Shown here piece by piece: positions 1-6,997 of a stretch of DNA of 8,178 bases. The DNA comes from JAYZDF01 sp036337945 (lineage in GTDB: Bacteria > Myxococcota > Kuafuiibacteriia > Kuafuiibacteriales > Kuafuiibacteriaceae). Position numbers and translations under genes: made by a program. Within the stretch, counting starts at the first letter, position 1; every line of letters starts with the position of its first letter. The DNA is taken from contig JAYZDF010000143.1 in the NCBI GenBank assembly GCA_036337945.1, positions 1 through 8,178 of the forward strand. Direction: 5' to 3'. The notes under the pieces were generated by a model that worked only from the letters and a program-made list of their open reading frames with translations, ran no database searches and was not told the origin of the DNA.

Positions 1-1
1 A

Positions 2-847
2 GCTGAACGAAAGAAGCAGAAATTGGTGCAACTCGAACAGAAGCACAACTTGAATTACCCAGACACAAAGATCGTACTTCGGAGCATCCGCAGGCATCAG
101 CGAACCTCGCAGAAATTGAAGCATAGGCTGATCGAGTCGCACTTAAAATTGACCGTGACTATCGCTCGTCGATACTCTCGTCGCGGCGTGGCATTTTCTG
201 ACCTCGTTCAAGAAGGAAATTTGGGCCTGATTACCGCGGCTGACAAGTTTGACTGGCGTCCTGGCTTCCGATTTTCAACGTACGCAGGCTGGTGGGTAAG
301 GCAAAGCATCGTTCGAGCCATCCACGACCAAGCTGACCAGGTTCGCATCCCTATTAATCTCAAGCATAAGGTCAACCGACTTTATCGATTGAAAGGCAAA
401 CTTTCCGAGCAGCTCGGGCGTGAGCCTTCAAGCGAAGAACTTGCGAAGCATTCAAAACTGACGAAGAAAGAGGTCGACAAGATGCTCAGCTACCGAAAAA
501 CATCGCTGTCACTTGACTCAGACACCGCGACGGGAGCGATGACCTTCCTGGAAACGTTGGCAGACCCCTCGACGGTCAATCCGCTGAAACGCATCGAATT
601 CGATGACCTGAAAAACGGTGTAGATGACATCCTGAAATCACTCACAGATCGGCAACGGGAAGTCGTCCAATTGCGATTTGGACTGACGGCTTCAGAATCT
701 AATACGCTAGAGGCAATCGGACAGAAACTCTGCCTTACCAGAGAACGTATCCGGCAGATCGAAAGCAGTGCTTTCACGAAGCTCAAGCACCCTGTTCGCA
801 AACAGCAGCTAAGCAAGCTGAAAGACCTCGCCTGGAGCGTAGCGTAG
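2..847 (+). CDS. Group-2/RpoD-like sigma-70 RNA polymerase sigma factor (5' end open)
   Basis: Sigma-70 factor that should direct core RNA polymerase to a promoter subset. Numbering from the TTG at 23: region 2 spans about 35-110, with the core-binding DLVQEGNLGL at 60-69, the melting/-10 helix FSTYAGWWVRQS at 84-95 and VRIPINL at 107-113. Region 3 spans about 114-190 with LGREPSSEEL at 131-140. Region 4 spans about 203-262, with RFGL at 218-221 and the -35-reading helix ending TRERIRQIE at 239-247. These match the RpoD/RpoS class. The RpoH box (QRKLFFNLR type) is absent, so it is not a classical heat-shock sigma. Region 1.1 is not seen and region 1.2 looks short. The frame has no stop back to the window edge, so the true start may lie outside. 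TTG at 23 and GTG at 26 are internal alternatives without a convincing ribosome site. It sits 10 nt before the dehydrogenase and probably heads that transcription unit. Family call is firm; the regulon is unknown. Confidence 0.93.
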   Translation, partial: AERKKQKLVQLEQKHNLNYPDTKIVLRSIRRHQRTSQKLKHRLIESHLKLTVTIARRYSRRGVAFSDLVQEGNLGLITAADKFDWRPGFRFSTYAGWWVRQSIVRAIHDQADQVRIPINLKHKVNRLYRLKGKLSEQLGREPSSEELAKHSKLTKKEVDKMLSYRKTSLSLDSDTATGAMTFLETLADPSTVNPLKRIEFDDLKNGVDDILKSLTDRQREVVQLRFGLTASESNTLEAIGQKLCLTRERIRQIESSAFTKLKHPVRKQQLSKLKDLAWSVA

Positions 848-857
848 CTTTTCAGCT

Positions 858-1625
858 GTGGACGAAACTACAAACTTTCTCAATATTCCGAACAAGCGGA
901 CCGCGCTTATCGTCGGAGCCAGGGGTGGATTAGGACAGGCGTTTTGTGAACGTTGGTCACAGCTGGACCCTTCGTTAAGCATCGTTGCTGCGAGTCGGAA
1001 TACTGAGTGGTGCGCGGAAGACACCGATAATCCGAAGATTTCTCGGCTCGAGATGGATATCGGTTCGGAAGAGTCGGTGGAGTCGGCGGCATCATACATC
1101 CGCGAGCGTGAGCTGAAACTCAACGTCGTCATTAATTGTAGCGGTCTTCTTCACACGCCTTCTTTTAGCCCCGAACGTGCACTAAAAGAACTTTCCATGG
1201 AGAAGATGAGGAAAGTGTTCGAAGTGAACACTTTTGGGGTGGCGATGCTGCTGAAATATTTCGTTCCTCTTTTCCCGAGAAATGAGCGGACGATCTTCGC
1301 GTCGTGCTCCGCCCGAGTGGGAAGCATAGGCGATAACCGCCTCGGTGGTTGGTACAGCTACCGAGCATCTAAAGCTGCACAGAACATGATGATTCGAACC
1401 GCTGCGATAGAAGTGAGAAGACTCAGACGCGAATGTATCTGCATTGCTTTGCACCCAGGCACCGTGATTTCTGAGCTTTCAGCACCATTCACAAAAAGAA
1501 AAGATCCATCCAAACTTTTTTCTCCTGACTTTAGCGCCACCAAGCTCACCCAGGTCCTTGAGAAACTTTCCATCGAAGATTCGGGTGAATTCTTTGCCTA
1601 TGATGGCAGCCGCATTGAATGGTGA
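858..1625 (+). CDS. Short-chain dehydrogenase/reductase, C-factor (CsgA)-like
   Basis: Cytoplasmic NAD(P)-dependent oxidoreductase of the classical SDR fold, 255 aa, the usual length. The nucleotide-binding glycine motif is VGARGGLG at 19-26. SR at 46-47 after the second strand suggests NADP(H) preference. NCSG at 93-96 replaces NNAG, and structural/catalytic Asn124 lies in VNTFG. The catalytic motif is YRASK, with Tyr168 and Lys172; the catalytic Ser is probably Ser151 or nearby. HPGTVISELSAPF at 199-211 and the end DSGEFFAYDGSRIEW are typical of the C-factor-like subgroup named after Myxococcus CsgA. No substrate can be assigned. The GTG at 858 is the first possible start after an in-frame stop at 840-842. 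No good Shine-Dalgarno precedes it (a GGAG at 834-837 is too far), so translation may depend on coupling to the sigma gene ending 10 nt upstream. Family confident, physiological role unknown. Confidence 0.93.
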   Translation: MDETTNFLNIPNKRTALIVGARGGLGQAFCERWSQLDPSLSIVAASRNTEWCAEDTDNPKISRLEMDIGSEESVESAASYIRERELKLNVVINCSGLLHTPSFSPERALKELSMEKMRKVFEVNTFGVAMLLKYFVPLFPRNERTIFASCSARVGSIGDNRLGGWYSYRASKAAQNMMIRTAAIEVRRLRRECICIALHPGTVISELSAPFTKRKDPSKLFSPDFSATKLTQVLEKLSIEDSGEFFAYDGSRIEW

Positions 1626-1699
1626 ACCTGTTAAAGGCTAAACTACGTTATACACAGTGACTCTCCCTGCAATTCTTGGGACGGGCCACGGGATTTGTA
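1626..1699 (+). other. Short SDR-acyltransferase spacer with weak -10-like box
   Basis: This spacer runs from the SDR stop to the preferred acyltransferase start. It contains TTATAC at 1648-1653, which resembles a -10 box, but no good -35 hexamer sits 16-18 nt upstream. No stem-loop terminator is apparent. An internal promoter here is possible but unproven; readthrough from the sigma-SDR pair is equally compatible. Confidence 0.25.
1690..1693 (+). promoter_or_regulatory. Ribosome binding site deciding the acyltransferase start
   Basis: GGGA lies 6 nt before GTG 1700. No equivalent precedes the longer TTG 1676 start. It supports the shorter protein but is only a four-base match. Confidence 0.4.
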
Positions 1700-2395
1700 G
1701 TGAGAAATTTTCGTTCCTTCGTTCTTTGGTTCTTCGGCGTAATTACCTTCGCTATAAGTGGAACCTTATTCATTCTGTTCTCACTCGTATTACCGCAAAA
1801 CTATCTATTCAGAGTTGCTCGAGTGCTATGTAGAGTAATTCTGACAACTATTGGTCAACGCATCAAAGTTAGCGGGAGCATACCAAACCTAAGTATGGGC
1901 CCTTATATCTATATGTTCAATCATACGTCCTTACTCGATACCTTCATCATGATCGCAACGCTTCCTGAATTCGTAGCAGCTGTAGGCAAAAGAGAGCAGT
2001 TTCAAGTACCGTTATGGGGATGGATTCTCAGAAATTGGGGAGCAGTTCCTATCGATCGTTCGAATTTAGCCCGCGCGAAAGAAAGCCTCAATGTGGTGCA
2101 AGATGCTCTGCACAAGGGACGCTCCTTACTCATTGCTCCAGAAGGAACACGTAGCCGCGATGGGAATCTAGGCCCACTCAAGAAGGGGCCGTTTCACCTG
2201 TCGATCAATACCCATTCGTCCATCGTTCCGGTTCATATCCACGGCGCCTTTGCTGCAAAAAATCGTAATAGCTGGTTGTTGACACCAAAAACCATCACAG
2301 TTCACTACGGCAGCTGTATTAAGCCCGATACGCAGTCGTTAGAGTCTCTACTTACTCGCGTTTCCGAATCCCTTTCATCAAAATGTACCTCATAA
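1700..2395 (+). CDS. PlsC-family lysophospholipid/1-acylglycerol-3-phosphate acyltransferase
   Basis: Membrane-associated acyltransferase that moves an acyl group to a glycerol-phosphate, lysolipid or other hydroxyl acceptor. Numbering from TTG 1676 (239 aa): an N-terminal hydrophobic segment at about 14-40, the HX4D catalytic motif NHTSLLD with His83 and Asp88, motif II GAVPIDR at 122-128, motif III PEGTRS at 155-160, and motif IV IVPV at 183-186. All four motif blocks are present, so it should be active. The start is uncertain. TTG 1676 has no visible ribosome site, while GTG 1700 follows GGGA (1690-1693) by 6 nt and puts the membrane segment right after a short basic start, so I prefer 1700 (231 aa). 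The frame is open back to a TGA at 1658-1660. It lies between an SDR and a glycosyltransferase, so a specialised role (for example acylating a glycolipid or carotenoid glycoside) is as possible as housekeeping phosphatidate synthesis. Confidence 0.92.
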   Translation: MRNFRSFVLWFFGVITFAISGTLFILFSLVLPQNYLFRVARVLCRVILTTIGQRIKVSGSIPNLSMGPYIYMFNHTSLLDTFIMIATLPEFVAAVGKREQFQVPLWGWILRNWGAVPIDRSNLARAKESLNVVQDALHKGRSLLIAPEGTRSRDGNLGPLKKGPFHLSINTHSSIVPVHIHGAFAAKNRNSWLLTPKTITVHYGSCIKPDTQSLESLLTRVSESLSSKCTS

Positions 2396-2469
2396 ATGTC
2401 TCTAGACGCATTTTCTCTCTCCGCGGATTGACGAAGAATACGCTCGTAAGTCAGTAATCAAGTCATCCT
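2396..2469 (+). other. Acyltransferase-glycosyltransferase spacer
   Basis: This 74-nt gap is the longest clearly non-coding stretch in the window. TTGACG at 2428-2433 matches a -35 box at five of six positions, but the bases 16-19 nt downstream make no good -10. I see no terminator hairpin and no Shine-Dalgarno before the ATG at 2470. It could hold a promoter for the glycosyltransferase read by an alternative sigma, but nothing decides this. Confidence 0.25.
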
Positions 2470-3660
2470 ATGACCTGGGCGGAGATCATACTTGTTCTAT
2501 TTGCTTCGATAGCATTCTTGGCTCTGCTCAAAGCGAATTATGATCTGAGACAGTTTCGATGTTTAGATACGCTGTCATTTGACGAATCAGCACTACCGTT
2601 TCTTAGTATCGTCATTTGCGGTCGCAATGAACAGGAATCAATCCAAGCAACCATTACAGATTTGACCCTTCAATCTCGTTTCGAAGCTGAAATCATCTTC
2701 GTTGATGACCGCTCCACCGACGGAACACCAAAAATTCTTGAGGAACTACAAAAAACAATCCGAAACCTCAAGACCGTGCGAGTTAACGAGCTACCCCAAG
2801 GATGGCTTGGTAAAAATCACGCTTGCCAAGTGGGACAAGAGGTTGCCTCAGGAGACTGGATATTGTTCACAGATGCCGACATACGATTTCAGCCAGATGC
2901 CATACCAAAAGCTCTGCAATATGCAATATCTCAAGAACTCGACCATCTTACAGTACTACCCAAGATCGTGTCGCAAAACAGACTTGTACGCTTACTTGCC
3001 TGTGCTGCCACCAACATTCTCATTTCGGGAACTCGAGCGGCGAGTATAGCTAGATTGGCTCGGAGCCCGAACGCGCGTGATCGAACTCGCGGTCGAGTTT
3101 TGGGGATAGGTGCCTTTAATCTTGTGCGGACGGAGACGTGGAGAGAATCACAGGGGTTCTCAAAAATTTGTGGTGAAGTATTAGACGATATGGGTGTCGC
3201 CTGGCTTATACGCAAACAAAAGGGACGCTCAGATTGGCTCTGGTCAAAAGCAATCATCTCAGTCGATTGGTACAGGTCTGTCCCAGCGTTGTACCTTGGG
3301 ATGAGTAAATCTTTTTTAGCCGGTGCGAAGTATCGCCCTGCTCTACTCATTATTCAGGCCATCGGACTAGCTGCCATCAGCGCCTCCCCATGGGTCTGCC
3401 TGTTTCATAGAAGTCAACCCGTGTGCGTAACACTCGGAAGTATCACTGCTGGAATGCTACTTCGCGTCGCTTATCGGCGAGCGCGAATGCAATACCAATC
3501 GGCAGTCTATACGGTCCTCGCGCCGCTCAGTCAGTTGATACTCGCCACAATGATGCTAGGCACAGCCTTGCGAGGGCTCGCTCGACCACACTTATCTTGG
3601 CGAGGTACCGATTATTCGTTTGAGTTACTGAGAAAGGCACAGGTCGTTTGGAAAAAGTAA
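2470..3660 (+). CDS. Membrane glycosyltransferase family 2 (CrtQ/HpnB-like)
   Basis: GT-A fold glycosyltransferase of 396 aa anchored in the inner membrane, with the catalytic domain in the cytoplasm. In order: a transmembrane segment at 4-24, the GT2 start FLSIVICGRNE at 44-54, nucleotide-sugar binding Asp79/Asp80 in FVDDRSTDGT, LPQGWLGKNHA at 108-118, the metal-binding DXD as DAD at 135-137, and EVLDD at 236-240 as the probable acceptor/base region. Three more hydrophobic spans follow at about 290-312, 316-335 and 344-366, then WRGT at 377-380 near the C-terminus. The GW-GK block and the terminal WRGT-Y pattern are typical of GT2 enzymes annotated as carotenoid (CrtQ) or hopanoid-associated (HpnB) glycosyltransferases. 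The acceptor is probably a membrane lipid; the exact one is unknown. ATG 2470 is the first start after an in-frame TAA at 2455-2457. It is the last gene of the + block and ends 14 nt from the opposing receptor gene. Confidence 0.9.
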   Translation: MTWAEIILVLFASIAFLALLKANYDLRQFRCLDTLSFDESALPFLSIVICGRNEQESIQATITDLTLQSRFEAEIIFVDDRSTDGTPKILEELQKTIRNLKTVRVNELPQGWLGKNHACQVGQEVASGDWILFTDADIRFQPDAIPKALQYAISQELDHLTVLPKIVSQNRLVRLLACAATNILISGTRAASIARLARSPNARDRTRGRVLGIGAFNLVRTETWRESQGFSKICGEVLDDMGVAWLIRKQKGRSDWLWSKAIISVDWYRSVPALYLGMSKSFLAGAKYRPALLIIQAIGLAAISASPWVCLFHRSQPVCVTLGSITAGMLLRVAYRRARMQYQSAVYTVLAPLSQLILATMMLGTALRGLARPHLSWRGTDYSFELLRKAQVVWKK

Positions 3661-3674
3661 ACCACAGTCGAAAC
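3661..3674. other. Convergent intergenic junction
   Basis: Only 14 nt separate the stop codons of the + strand glycosyltransferase and the - strand receptor. No hairpin followed by a T-run is visible in either direction. Transcripts from the two blocks may overlap into each other's 3' coding ends, or termination may be Rho-dependent. Confidence 0.6.
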
Positions 3675-6251
3675 CTAGAAGATGGCTCTAAATCCAACCG
3701 TCGGAAAAACGTACTTGACGTTTGAGCCCGCTGAGACCTCCTCAGCGCCAAGTAAGACGTTGCTGATATCCACATAAAAATCTAACAACCAATCTCTGTA
3801 GATGGCTCTTTTATCAATTCTTACATCGAAGCGAACAAAGTTATCTGTTCTCGCCTGTCCTAGGCCACCGGTCGTCGTTAGTGGCCTTCCACCCTGCCAT
3901 TGCGCTCTCAGTCCAAGATCCCAGTTTCTCGGTAAAGTTATCCCGGCAACCAGATTTAAGATGTGCGTTCTATCAAAGTCAAACGCCACCCAGTCTCCAT
4001 CTACGCGACGCTCTGAACGAGATAGGGAATATGAGACCCAACCAAAAAAACCTTCCCGACTTTCGCGACGAATCAATAATTCTAAGCCATAGGAACGACC
4101 TGTTTTTGGATCCAACAGGAACGGTTGATCATCCGGGTTGTCGCCTGTTTCTTCAGGCGCCATGCCTGCAAGGTTTTCGGGAGGCATAGTTTGTAAGTCC
4201 TCAGGATTAGCATTGACGGCCAGCTCAAAGACAACCGGGTCCATCCAGTTGAAGTATCCCGTCACATCAATCGAGAAATTTTGCCCAAGCGAAAATTCAG
4301 CCCCTAGGCTCGACTGTGTAGCCTCTAGTAAGCCTTGTTCAAATAACAGGGAGTCAAATCCCGGAATGGGAATTGGTAAGCGAGCAAGCTGGTGATAAAT
4401 GCCGACGCTTCCCTTTAAGAAAATCGGCTGCTCTGATTCAATCAGTTGATAACGAGCCATGATCCTGGGATCTACCCCGTTGATGCTGTCTTCTGTGTTG
4501 TGAAATAAATCATACCTAATCCCGGGACGAATCAACCAACGAGGCGTGGGTCTCCAAAATGCTTCTGCCAGAAAACCAAGGTCGTAAAGATCAGTCGGCT
4601 CAATCTCTTGCTCACTCATTGGCATAACTTCGCTTACAAAATCCGAGCGCATCCCGTAACTGTCCAATCCAATGCGAAGACTAAGTTCTTTGCTCACAGC
4701 ATAGTCCAAGTGGGATCTCGGCGTCACTCGATAGGCGCGGACCGAGGTGTCGGGTCCAAATGCCGATTCTTCGTATGAAAAAGACAAGATGTGCGACCCG
4801 CGCCAACGACCACTCTTGTGCACATAGCGAGCATCAACTCGATGAAAACGAAAAATGAGCGCGGTTTCTATTACTTCTTCATTCGTCATCTCGTCGATGA
4901 AGACGCTCTCTAATGTATCGTTTGCGCCAAACGCGAAGAGCGTCCATCCGCTTCGAGCATCACCGCCGTCGAGTCTCGCTTGATAGTCCCAATAAGAAAG
5001 GTTTATCGGCGCATCAGCGATGGACAATAATAAACCAGGGTATCCGATTCTACCCGCGAAAGTTCCCGTGACTCCTGTATCAAAAATAGGAGATCTGACC
5101 ATTCCGCCAGACTGAAAAAGGTTAATGTCCGCCTCTGCACTCACTTCGTCTTTGCGCGCCATTCGAGTTTTTCCGTCGACAATTCCTCCTGTATAACCGC
5201 CGTATTCCACCGAAAACCCCCCAGGCATGAACTCTAATGATTCAACGAATTTCGGATGAATCACCGATGGGCCACCAAGCAGATGATACAGCAGCGGCAC
5301 ACGAATACCGTCGACTAGGAACCCCGTACTGCCTGGACTCGCGCCTCGAACGATTGGAAAAGGTAAAAGCGACATGGTCTGCGTAACGCCAGGCAATGTA
5401 TTAACCACTCGGAATGGGTCACCAAAAGTGCCTGGAATCTGCTGAATCTCCTTACCGCGAAGGACAGTACTTGATACTTCAGTTCGCTCAGCCTTCCCGA
5501 TTACGAGGATCTCATAGGGCTCATATGAACGCCTTTCCACAACATAAACGACGCTTAGGCGCTTACCTTTCGACAAGCGCTCCTTTTGAAGAAAGGGACG
5601 ATGTTTATATGCGCTGACTCGAACTTCGGCCTTGCCTGGTGGTAACGCAATGAGAAATCGACCATCGTCGTTCGTGACCGTAGTGAATTTTCTTTGGCCA
5701 AGTTTGATTCGGATACTTGCACCAGCAATCGGAACACGAGTTCCTTTGGTTCGAAGCTGGCCCTCTAACTCCGATTCAAATACTTCTGCATCCTTCTCTG
5801 CGTTGTTCGTTGAAGTCAGCGTAGAAACGCGCTTCGGGGGAACAAACCTTTGGGAAAACTTTATCCTCACGGGAACAGCTACTCCGCCATAGGTTGCGGG
5901 TTGAAATACAAAATGTGTTGAAGAGTTTCGGACTAAACTGTCGAAGGGCTCACCTGCCGACCTTAGTAACTCTACTCGGTCCACTTGCCCGTCGGGGAGA
6001 ACATCGATAGCCACAAGTACGGTCACCTCTTCGGATGTCGTCGCGGTTGTCGGGTAAGGTATTTGGGACGATGTAAGTAATTTTGGAGGAATCAAGACAG
6101 CACGAGTGGAAGTGCGGGTTACCGTTGACGAGCTTACGTCTGTAGAGTTTTCGGCAGAAGTTGGTTCCGGGGAAGACAAGGCATCGGTGGCGAAAGAAGC
6201 GACGACGGTCGATAGCAATACAGCAATAAGCCTCTGATATTTTATCTCCAT
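3675..6251 (-). CDS. TonB-dependent outer-membrane receptor with N-terminal TonB_C-like domain
   Basis: Outer-membrane active transporter (858 aa from ATG 6251). Order of parts: signal peptide at about 1-27; Ser/Thr-rich linker; TonB C-terminal-like domain at about 54-137, recognisable from IPYP, LPDGQV, RSAGEPFD and FQPATYGG; carboxypeptidase-regulatory-like beta domain at about 160-240 (PIAGASIRI, NDDGRFLIALPPG); a TonB-box-like YEILVIG at 246-252; plug at about 258-362 with FLVDGIRVP and PGGFSVEYGG; then a 22-strand-type barrel to the terminal Phe in VGFRAIF, a normal BAM signal. It imports an unknown substrate using proton-motive force relayed by ExbBD-TonB. The frame can extend to TTG 6263, but ATG 6251 is preceded by TTGGAT with 6-nt spacing and overlaps the previous stop by 10 nt, as expected for coupling. 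TonB-domain fusions are known in Myxococcota receptors. It is the last gene of the - strand operon. Confidence 0.93.
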   Translation of the reverse strand: MEIKYQRLIAVLLSTVVASFATDALSSPEPTSAENSTDVSSSTVTRTSTRAVLIPPKLLTSSQIPYPTTATTSEEVTVLVAIDVLPDGQVDRVELLRSAGEPFDSLVRNSSTHFVFQPATYGGVAVPVRIKFSQRFVPPKRVSTLTSTNNAEKDAEVFESELEGQLRTKGTRVPIAGASIRIKLGQRKFTTVTNDDGRFLIALPPGKAEVRVSAYKHRPFLQKERLSKGKRLSVVYVVERRSYEPYEILVIGKAERTEVSSTVLRGKEIQQIPGTFGDPFRVVNTLPGVTQTMSLLPFPIVRGASPGSTGFLVDGIRVPLLYHLLGGPSVIHPKFVESLEFMPGGFSVEYGGYTGGIVDGKTRMARKDEVSAEADINLFQSGGMVRSPIFDTGVTGTFAGRIGYPGLLLSIADAPINLSYWDYQARLDGGDARSGWTLFAFGANDTLESVFIDEMTNEEVIETALIFRFHRVDARYVHKSGRWRGSHILSFSYEESAFGPDTSVRAYRVTPRSHLDYAVSKELSLRIGLDSYGMRSDFVSEVMPMSEQEIEPTDLYDLGFLAEAFWRPTPRWLIRPGIRYDLFHNTEDSINGVDPRIMARYQLIESEQPIFLKGSVGIYHQLARLPIPIPGFDSLLFEQGLLEATQSSLGAEFSLGQNFSIDVTGYFNWMDPVVFELAVNANPEDLQTMPPENLAGMAPEETGDNPDDQPFLLDPKTGRSYGLELLIRRESREGFFGWVSYSLSRSERRVDGDWVAFDFDRTHILNLVAGITLPRNWDLGLRAQWQGGRPLTTTGGLGQARTDNFVRFDVRIDKRAIYRDWLLDFYVDISNVLLGAEEVSAGSNVKYVFPTVGFRAIF

Positions 6252-6997
6252 GTCAGCATCCAATCGATTGAGAAGCCGTTGTGATACCAGTACTGTTCAA
6301 GTTCAATGGGACGGCCAGTATCTGGGTCTGAATTCTCTAGAACCTGCGCACAACGCGTTACCTGCGAGCCAAACGAGACGGCTGGACCTGTCGCAAAAAT
6401 AGGACCCAAAACAATGCTATAGGCAACGCGTGCGGTTGCCGCAAAGCCGGAGCCGGAACACCCTCCAAGCGCCGGGTCACCGTCATCGTAGGTATACGTA
6501 GCTACTACGCCGTCTGCCGGAGGTACGGGCGGCATATCGTCAATAATTACGAACCCGGCAAGGCCTAACCCAATCGATACTGTGAGTCGCGGAATGATAT
6601 CGAAAGTAGGCTCAACCGTACCAAGATATCTTAGTCCTCCCGCAGCACCTTGGTATTGAACATTTCCCAGAAGCGACCAATGCTCATCGATTCGTGCTCC
6701 TGCTCGAAGCATAAAAGAGGTCGTCCGGCCCCCCGGGGCTAGATTCCTTCCATATACATAACCTCGGCCGTAACCAAGCGAGATTCGAAAGCCAGGCTTC
6801 GTCCAAACAGTATAGTCGTCTTCTGTTGGTAGAGATAATCGAAACAGGGGTTCGCTCTGCGACTTCAAGGTCGTTTTCGGACTCGTTACAGAACTAGAGC
6901 TCACCGCCGGTTGTGCCGCAACTTCAACAGTCGAACAGATCACCCAAAAGAGCCCCACTGCAAGCAAAGCAGTTTGACGTACTATCCACGCGCTCAT
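6242..6997 (-). CDS. Small secreted outer-membrane beta-barrel protein, unknown function
   Basis: This 251-aa protein has a clear Sec signal peptide: hydrophobic core at about 9-22, then VEVAA before QP, so cleavage is likely after Ala28. After a Ser/Thr-rich stretch (32-48) the rest alternates polar and hydrophobic residues with Gly/aromatic-rich strands, for example RISLGYGRGYVYGR at 71-84 and RLTVSIGLGLAGFVIID at 137-153. This is typical of 8-10 strand outer-membrane barrels. Cys180 and Cys216 could form one disulfide. The end WMLTWR lacks the usual terminal Phe. No named family is recognised. The ATG at 6997 directly abuts the TAA of the lipoprotein gene, and the receptor gene starts inside its last codons, so it is co-translated with both. 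It may be an accessory pore or a partner of the receptor; this is inference from context. Confidence 0.8.
   Translation of the reverse strand: MSAWIVRQTALLAVGLFWVICSTVEVAAQPAVSSSSVTSPKTTLKSQSEPLFRLSLPTEDDYTVWTKPGFRISLGYGRGYVYGRNLAPGGRTTSFMLRAGARIDEHWSLLGNVQYQGAAGGLRYLGTVEPTFDIIPRLTVSIGLGLAGFVIIDDMPPVPPADGVVATYTYDDGDPALGGCSGSGFAATARVAYSIVLGPIFATGPAVSFGSQVTRCAQVLENSDPDTGRPIELEQYWYHNGFSIDWMLTWR
6258..6261 (-). promoter_or_regulatory. Ribosome binding site for the receptor gene
   Basis: GGAT (- strand) lies 6 nt before ATG 6251, inside the end of the upstream barrel gene. It favours ATG 6251 over TTG 6263, which would overlap the site. Confidence 0.4.

Noticed and set aside
2..847. Sigma factor as RpoH (heat shock)
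   Set aside because: Lacks the RpoH box after region 2; regions 3 and 4 read as RpoD/RpoS type.
809..1132. Antisense open frame over the sigma/SDR junction (- strand, 107 aa)
   Set aside because: It lies opposite two genes with clear family motifs; its Ser/Arg-rich low-complexity translation has no domain, so it is a shadow.
2428..2460. Possible promoter TTGACG before the glycosyltransferase
   Set aside because: No acceptable -10 hexamer at 16-19 nt spacing, so not called as a promoter.
2931..3350. Antisense open frame of 139 aa inside the glycosyltransferase gene
   Set aside because: No recognisable motif, no ribosome site, and it fully overlaps a well-supported GT2 gene.
3802..4395. Three overlapping + strand open frames (96, 102 and 85 aa) opposite the receptor barrel
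   Set aside because: They mirror the barrel-coding strand and have no domain, signal peptide or start context.
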